NCBI GenBank assembly: GCA_003516865.1
Contig: DPBR01000048.1
Location: forward strand, 14,264 to 30,906
Length of the DNA: 16,643 nucleotides
Direction: 5' to 3'
From: Oscillospiraceae bacterium
GTDB lineage: Bacteria > Bacillota > Clostridia > Oscillospirales > Ruminococcaceae
Part shown: one piece after another, positions 12,516 to 16,643 of the stretch
Layout of the letters: the number at the start of each line of letters is the position of its first letter
How positions within the stretch are numbered: position 1 is the first letter of the stretch
Made by a program: the position numbers and the translations under genes
The notes under the pieces: model-generated
Told to the model about the DNA's origin: nothing
Databases searched by the model: none
The model's input: only the letters and a program-made list of their open reading frames with translations

Positions 12516-14315
12516 TCATTCTTGTTTAATTTCAATTCCAAGCTGACGTGCTTTGCCGAGCAGCTTGTCGATTTCACTTTGATTATTTTCTTTTTCCGCG
12601 TCGGAAATGGCTTCTTTCTCGATTTTCACGCCGATTTCAAACCCCAGCGCCTTTGATATTTCCGCTCTGAACGCGTCGAGTTCCTCGTTTTTCACGTTAT
12701 TCACAAGCATATTGTTCGAAGAACGGATAACGAGCGTCCCGTTTTCAATCTCCGCTTTCGAGCCTTGAAGCATTGTCGCGGTCATAAAGTCGCACTTCGC
12801 AACGGCGTTTTCCCAATCTTCCTGAGTGATTTTTTCGGGAATATCGGCAGCGGGTCTCGCTTCATTGTTCTCGGTTTTTTCTTCGGAAGCAGCGGGATTT
12901 TCGTCCTTTTCGGGAGCAGGTTCCTCGGTTTTTTCTTCGGGAACAGTCTCTGCCGGTTCAGCCGCGAGAGCGGGTTCAGCCGCTTTTTCTTCAATAACGT
13001 TCAAAACGGGCGGTTCGCCGAAAAAAGGCGGCGGTTCGGGAATCGGCGCGCTTTCCTCGCTTTCAACAAGCTTTGCGGTTTCCTCGCCGAGCGCCCTCAT
13101 TCTGTTGAGATTTATCAGGCTTTCGCGCGACATTTTTTCCGGCGGCGTCGGAACAAAATCCTCTTTGGGAAGCTCCTTCACGCGCATTTCGGGCTTTACG
13201 CTCACCGTTCTTGCGGGAGCGCCCGCGTCTGCGCCAAGCCCCAGACACATCTTCACGAAGCACATCTCCGCGAGAATTTTCCGTCCGCGCGTTTTACCGA
13301 TATTATCCGCGCACTGCCTCATCAAATTCATACAGCGCAGAATATCCCCGAGCGAGTACGCTTCCGCAGCGGCTTTGATATCCTCGATATCCGAGGGCAG
13401 CGCCGTCAGCAAATCAACGTCCGTGGGCGCGGTTTTGTATATCATAATATCGCGGAAACGCTCGGAAAGGTCGTCTATAATCAGCGCGGGGTCTTTCGAG
13501 CGGCTGTAAAGCTCCGAAAGCAGCCTTATACAGCCCGCCGCGTCGTGTTCCGCTATCATTTTCGTAAACGCCGTCAAATGCGACGTTTCCGCAACTCCCG
13601 CGCACCTTCTCACAATCTCGCTTGTGACGTGCTTGTCCGCAGAAGCGCAGCGGTCGAGTATCGACAAAGCGTCGCGCATTCCGCCGTCCGAGAGCCTTGA
13701 AATAAGCTCCGCCGCGTCGTTATCGAGGGTTATCCCCTCCTCGTTTGCCGCGAAAAACAGCCTTTTCGCGCTCTCCGCAGGGTCAATTCTCCGAAACTCG
13801 AACCTCTGGCAGCGCGAAACAATCGTTGCGGGAACCTTCTGAAGCTCGGTTGTCGCAAGAATGAACTTAACGTGCGGCGGCGGTTCTTCAAGCGTTTTCA
13901 GCAGCGCGTTGAACGCCGCCGGCGACAGCATATGAACCTCGTCGATTATATAAACCCTGTATTTGCACGAAACGGGCGTGTAATTCACCTCGTCGCGAAG
14001 CTGACGAACATCGTCGACGCCGTTGTTTGAAGCAGCGTCCATTTCAACGATATCGGTCGCGGAGCCGTCCATAATCTCCTTGCAGCGGTCGCATTCAAGG
14101 CAAGGATTTCCGTCTTTCGGATTAAGGCAATTAACCGCCATCGCGAGGATTTTCGCGCAGGTTGTCTTACCCGTGCCGCGCGAACCCGTAAACAGGTAAG
14201 CGTGACCCACGGAACCGCTTTTTATCTGATTTTTCAGCGTCGTGGTGATAGGCTCCTGCGAAATAACGTCGTCAAACGTTCTCGGACGATATTTTCTGTA
14301 TAAAGCAAGATACAT
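12516..14315 (-). CDS. dnaX: DNA polymerase III subunit gamma/tau
   Basis: 599 residues from the ATG. The AAA+ clamp-loader domain (about 1-360) has Walker A GSRGTGKT (44-51), a zinc module with Cys63, 72, 75 and 78, Walker B VYIIDEVH, and the sensor region TTELQKVPATIVSRC. A Pro/Glu/Ala-rich linker (about 410-495) leads to a C-terminal tau-type region, which in other bacteria contacts helicase and polymerase. The complex loads the sliding clamp. I chose ATG 14313-14315, giving MYLALYRKYRPRTFDDV like other DnaX proteins; an in-frame TTG one codon earlier is possible. GGCGG lies seven bases upstream. No A-AAA-AAG slip site is present, so E. coli-type frameshifting to gamma is not expected. Confidence 0.97.
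   Translation of the reverse strand: MYLALYRKYRPRTFDDVISQEPITTTLKNQIKSGSVGHAYLFTGSRGTGKTTCAKILAMAVNCLNPKDGNPCLECDRCKEIMDGSATDIVEMDAASNNGVDDVRQLRDEVNYTPVSCKYRVYIIDEVHMLSPAAFNALLKTLEEPPPHVKFILATTELQKVPATIVSRCQRFEFRRIDPAESAKRLFFAANEEGITLDNDAAELISRLSDGGMRDALSILDRCASADKHVTSEIVRRCAGVAETSHLTAFTKMIAEHDAAGCIRLLSELYSRSKDPALIIDDLSERFRDIMIYKTAPTDVDLLTALPSDIEDIKAAAEAYSLGDILRCMNLMRQCADNIGKTRGRKILAEMCFVKMCLGLGADAGAPARTVSVKPEMRVKELPKEDFVPTPPEKMSRESLINLNRMRALGEETAKLVESEESAPIPEPPPFFGEPPVLNVIEEKAAEPALAAEPAETVPEEKTEEPAPEKDENPAASEEKTENNEARPAADIPEKITQEDWENAVAKCDFMTATMLQGSKAEIENGTLVIRSSNNMLVNNVKNEELDAFRAEISKALGFEIGVKIEKEAISDAEKENNQSEIDKLLGKARQLGIEIKQE
12870..12940 (-). repeat. Short direct repeat in the dnaX linker
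   Basis: The 17-base plus-strand string CTCGGTTTTTTCTTCGG occurs at 12870-12886 and again at 12924-12940, exactly 54 bases apart. On the coding strand both copies give EEKTE in the acidic Pro/Ala/Glu linker. This looks like in-frame duplication within a low-complexity hinge. Confidence 0.7.
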
Positions 14316-14336
14316 CAACCCACCGCCGTTCTTTTA

Positions 14337-14870
14337 TCAAAATGTGCCGTTATATTCCTTCATTTCCGACAGCGCAAGCTTTCTTTCGTTTATAACTTCA
14401 TCGCCGCCGTATTTTTTCTCGCAAACCCACAGCTCGCCGTTATTCAGAAACAGCGAAAAGTTGCTGTAAAAGCGATTTTCAAGCTGGTAGCCTTGTTTTT
14501 TCGACAAATCGTACGCGATAATTCTATCATCGACAATCCCCGAACCTATCGAAACCTCCGATATGATTTCGCGCTTTCCGTCGCCGTTCAAATCGCTTAA
14601 ATAAACGTTCCAGACGGGCATTCCCCAAAAGAGTCCCTCTCCGTCCGCGCTGACGCTCAAGTTGTTCCACACGAACTTTGTTCCCGCGTATTCGGGAACA
14701 GCGAACTCCCGCGTATCTTCCCAACCAACATCGCCGTCCCACAGGCTGAACAAGAACTCGGTTTTCGGCGCGTTTTCCTCGGTATTCTTCCCGAAAACGG
14801 CCGCCAAAACCGCCGCCCCCGCCACAACCAGCGCGAGCAGGGAAATCATTATTATCTTTGGCGTTTTCAT
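14337..14870 (-). CDS. Membrane-anchored protein of unknown function with a DxNxDG loop
   Basis: 177 residues. A hydrophobic N-terminal segment (about 6-26, after Lys2 and Lys5) is a signal anchor; there is no lipobox cysteine. The outside part carries FWGMPVWNVYLSDLNGDGKR (81-100), a calcium-loop-like motif with Asp93, Asn95 and Asp97, as in FG-GAP repeats. SIGSGIVDDRIIAYDL follows (107-122). This block recalls the tail of several clostridial anchored proteins of unknown function, some attached to BlaR1-like sensors; no enzyme motif is seen. I chose ATG 14868-14870 because GAGGG lies seven bases before it; the longer in-frame start at 14894 has no such site. The gene lies between ffs and dnaX, 21 bases from dnaX, in what looks like one transcript. 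Confidence 0.82.
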   Translation of the reverse strand: MKTPKIIMISLLALVVAGAAVLAAVFGKNTEENAPKTEFLFSLWDGDVGWEDTREFAVPEYAGTKFVWNNLSVSADGEGLFWGMPVWNVYLSDLNGDGKREIISEVSIGSGIVDDRIIAYDLSKKQGYQLENRFYSNFSLFLNNGELWVCEKKYGGDEVINERKLALSEMKEYNGTF

Positions 14871-14911
14871 TGTCAATCCCTCGCAAAACGACAATTATCA
14901 AGGGCAATTAC

Positions 14912-15048
14912 CAAGAAGTGTTCTCGATTATGGGAACAGGCTTGCCGTACACACGCGGCAAATCGCTTAATGCTGCTCGGTTCCCCGCCTGACATGGTTC
15001 ACGGCGCCGCGTTGTCGGGGTCTGCCCCCATAATCGAAAACACTTCAC
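14912..15048 (-). ncRNA. ffs: Signal recognition particle RNA (4.5S/SRP RNA)
   Basis: The conserved SRP core reads, on the minus strand, GAACCATGTCAGG, then CGG-GGAA-CCG (GNRA tetraloop), then AGCAGCATTAAG. This is the apical domain that binds Ffh. The ends pair through about 20 bases: GAAGTG... from 15046 down to 15027 with ...CACTTC from 14934 down to 14915, with one G-U pair, forming the long closing helix. Length is about 137, so it is a small-type RNA without the Alu domain of the roughly 270-base Bacillus scRNA, but longer than the 114-base E. coli form. Ends are estimated from the promoter and the helix. I see no clear terminator behind it, so read-through into the dnaX cluster is likely. 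Bacillus also has this RNA next to dnaX. Confidence 0.93.
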
Positions 15049-15055
15049 AAATTAC

Positions 15056-15084
15056 ATTATACAACATTTCCTCCGAAAAATCAA
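15056..15084 (-). promoter_or_regulatory. Promoter of ffs and probably of the dnaX operon
   Basis: On the minus strand TTGATT (15079-15084) and TATAAT (15056-15061) are separated by 17 bases. Transcription would start near 15048, just at the 5' strand of the closing SRP RNA helix. It diverges from the glmM promoter, and the two -35 boxes are 22 bases apart. Confidence 0.85.
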
Positions 15085-15106
15085 GTACTTTTTGTAATTT
15101 ATCATA

Positions 15107-15136
15107 TTGACAAACATACGCTTCATAAAGTATAAT
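15107..15136 (+). promoter_or_regulatory. Promoter of glmM
   Basis: TTGACA (15107-15112) and TATAAT (15131-15136) are perfect hexamers with an 18-base spacer. The start of transcription is expected near 15143, with a leader of about 30 bases. No glmS-type ribozyme or other structured leader fits. Confidence 0.88.
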
Positions 15137-15173
15137 AGTAACGGACCATAAAAATCGGTTGGAGGAGAAACAA

Positions 15174-16520
15174 ATGTCAAAATATTTCGGAACGGACGGC
15201 TTTCGAGGCGAGGCTAATATCGGTCTTACCGTTGAGCACGCTTTTAAGATAGGCAGATTTATCGGCAATTATTACGGAAAAGAGCACCGCTGCTCGGTTG
15301 TTATCGGAAAGGACACGCGCAGAAGCTCGTATATGTTTGAATACGCGCTTACGGCGGGACTTACGGCTTCGGGCGCGGACGTTTTTCTGCTTCACGTCAC
15401 GACGACGCCCTCGGTTTCCTATGTTGTCAGAACGGACGATTTCGACTGCGGAATTATGATTTCCGCGTCGCACAATCCTTTTTACGACAACGGAATTAAG
15501 CTGTTTAACTCGCGCGGCGAGAAAATGGAGGACTCGGTTATCGACGAGATTGAGAAGTATCTTGACGGCGAAATTCCCGAAATTCCGCTTACGACAGGCG
15601 AGGAAATCGGCAGAGCCTCGGATTATTCCGCGGGCAGAAACCGCTACATAGGCTATCTTATCTCGCTTGCGGCACATTCTTTCAAGGGTAAGAGAATAGG
15701 TCTTGACTGCGCGAACGGCTCTTCGTTCACGATAGCAAAGAGCGTTTTTGACGCGCTCGGAGCGAAAACCTACGTTGTCGGAAACAAGCCGGACGGATTT
15801 AACATAAACGAGGGCTGCGGCTCAACGCATATCGATAATCTCGTTAAGCTCGTCCGCGAGGAACAGCTCGACTGCGGATTCGCCTTTGACGGCGACGCGG
15901 ACCGCTGCATCGCGGTTGACGACAAGGCGGGAGTTGTGGACGGCGACAAAATTCTCTATATCTGCGGAAGCTTCCTCAAAGAGCGCGGTCAGCTTGACAA
16001 CAACGCCGTTGTTACCACGGTTATGTCAAATCTCGGACTTTACAAGGCTTTCGACGAGCTTGGAATTAACTACGAAAAAACTCCTGTCGGCGATAAATAC
16101 GTTTACGAGCGTATGAATGAAAAGGGATTTGTTCTCGGCGGCGAGAACAGCGGTCACGTTATCTTCAGCAAGTACGCAAGCACGGGCGACGGCATTATCA
16201 CCGCGCTAAAGGTTATGGAAGTAATCTGCGCGAAAAAGTGCGCGCTGTCGGAGCTTTCAAAGGGTATGACGGTTTATCCGCAGATTTTGAAGAACGTCCG
16301 CGTTAAGGACAAAAAGGCGGTTCTCGGCGACGAGGACGTCAAGGCGGCGGTTAAGGCGGCGGAGGAAGCGCTCGGCGGCGAGGGACGCGTGCTTGTGCGC
16401 CCGTCCGGAACGGAGCCGCTGCTTAGAATTATGGCTGAAGCGATTTCCCGCGACGTCTGCAAGAAGCATATCGATGATATCGAAAAAGTCGTCAGAAAAA
16501 AGGGATTTTGCGTAGATTGA
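15174..16520 (+). CDS. glmM: Phosphoglucosamine mutase
   Basis: 448 residues, full length. It interconverts glucosamine-6-phosphate and glucosamine-1-phosphate in the cytoplasm, on the route to UDP-GlcNAc for peptidoglycan. The start MSKYFGTDGFRG is the family signature. The active-site loop ISASHNP holds the phosphorylated Ser99, the magnesium loop is DGDADR (239-244), the sugar loop GGENSGH (322-328), and the phosphate loop RPSGTEP (409-415). I chose ATG 15174 because GGAGGAG lies six bases before it; a longer in-frame TTG start at 15159 would place the ribosome binding site inside the gene. It is transcribed alone from 15107 and ends at the terminator at 16564. Confidence 0.98.
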   Translation: MSKYFGTDGFRGEANIGLTVEHAFKIGRFIGNYYGKEHRCSVVIGKDTRRSSYMFEYALTAGLTASGADVFLLHVTTTPSVSYVVRTDDFDCGIMISASHNPFYDNGIKLFNSRGEKMEDSVIDEIEKYLDGEIPEIPLTTGEEIGRASDYSAGRNRYIGYLISLAAHSFKGKRIGLDCANGSSFTIAKSVFDALGAKTYVVGNKPDGFNINEGCGSTHIDNLVKLVREEQLDCGFAFDGDADRCIAVDDKAGVVDGDKILYICGSFLKERGQLDNNAVVTTVMSNLGLYKAFDELGINYEKTPVGDKYVYERMNEKGFVLGGENSGHVIFSKYASTGDGIITALKVMEVICAKKCALSELSKGMTVYPQILKNVRVKDKKAVLGDEDVKAAVKAAEEALGGEGRVLVRPSGTEPLLRIMAEAISRDVCKKHIDDIEKVVRKKGFCVD

Positions 16521-16563
16521 GAGTGCAAATTCGTGCAAAACGCGAATTAAAGAGTTAAAAGCA

Positions 16564-16594
16564 AACGGGAGAACCGAAAATTCTCCCGTTTTTT
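16564..16594 (+). terminator. Terminator of glmM
   Basis: AACGGGAGAA (16564-16573) pairs perfectly with TTCTCCCGTT (16581-16590) around CCGAAAA and runs into a T tract. It lies 43 bases after the glmM stop. Confidence 0.93.
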
Positions 16595-16617
16595 ATTACA
16601 CGCGTTCCGTTTGACTG

Positions 16618-16629
16618 CTCCGCGCGGAG
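16618..16629. repeat. Perfect 12-base palindrome at the window edge
   Basis: CTCCGCGCGGAG reads the same on both strands and lies in a GC-rich stretch that continues out of the window. Nothing further can be concluded from the visible part. Confidence 0.4.
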
Positions 16630-16643
16630 TAGCGCGGCTTCGC

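Noticed and set aside
12516..13100. Programmed frameshift in dnaX producing gamma
   Set aside because: A6 runs exist on the coding strand, but none forms the A-AAA-AAG slip heptamer, and no stimulating hairpin was apparent.
12765..13700. Long 311-codon plus-strand frame opposite dnaX
   Set aside because: Phe/Arg-rich shadow opposite a certain gene; no promoter or ribosome binding site.
14871..14894. Upstream in-frame ATG extending the anchored protein by eight residues
   Set aside because: The ribosome binding site GAGGG lies between this ATG and ATG 14870, so the shorter form is favoured.
15159..15173. TTG start extending GlmM by five residues
   Set aside because: The added codons are the ribosome binding site itself; GlmM proteins start at the MSKYFGTDG-type sequence.
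14999..15268. Minus-strand open frame over the SRP RNA promoter and 5' end
   Set aside because: It overlaps the ffs promoter, the ffs RNA and the start of glmM, and has no ribosome binding site at its start.

Overview
The window reads as chromosome of a low-to-moderate GC Gram-positive bacterium of the class Clostridia, probably Oscillospiraceae/Ruminococcaceae-like. This is inference from protein style, strong AGGAGG-type ribosome binding sites, repeated TTGACA-17-TATAAT promoters, and the SRP RNA-dnaX-ybaB-recR order that Bacillus subtilis also has. Most of the window is housekeeping or transport. I see no phage, insertion sequence, CRISPR array or tRNA.

Layout. 1-1401 (+): the 3' end of tgt, the manganese exporter gene mntP and a HAD phosphatase gene, closed by a terminator. 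1622-2461 (-): rplM-rpsI with its own promoter and terminator. 2751-5380 (+): a heavy-metal resistance operon, made of a CadC-type ArsR repressor, a free-standing 73-residue metal-binding (HMA) protein and a Zn/Cd/Pb P1B-ATPase without its own HMA domain. Its operator-like inverted repeats lie just downstream of the -10 box. 5382-5840 (+): a one-gene transcription unit for an unrecognised, AT-rich 121-residue protein. 5881-8575 (-): an ABC exporter operon (one ATPase, two ABC-2 permeases) of unknown substrate. 8604-9567 (-): a ThiT-like ECF S component followed by a 74-residue protein that resembles only the C-terminal end of TraX proteins.

9596-9932 has no convincing intact gene. It holds two strong hairpins that probably end the deacetylase transcript, and a possible 3' remnant of a plus-strand gene. 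9933-10943 (-): an anchored PdaB-like polysaccharide deacetylase with a C-terminal extension and a tandem direct repeat upstream. 11074-11457 (+): a ComFB-family protein. 11521-15084 (-): SRP RNA (ffs), an anchored protein of unknown function, dnaX, ybaB and recR, probably one read-through operon from the ffs promoter. 15107-16594 (+): glmM, divergent from ffs.

Working together: dnaX/ybaB/recR serve replication and repair, ffs serves protein export, and glmM supplies amino sugar for the cell wall that the deacetylase may modify. mntP and the cad operon handle metal efflux. No clear new multi-gene system is evident. The items most worth a second look are the split CadA, the orphan gene at 5437, the mini-TraX beside the divergent ThiT, the repeats upstream of the deacetylase gene, and the extra gene between ffs and dnaX.
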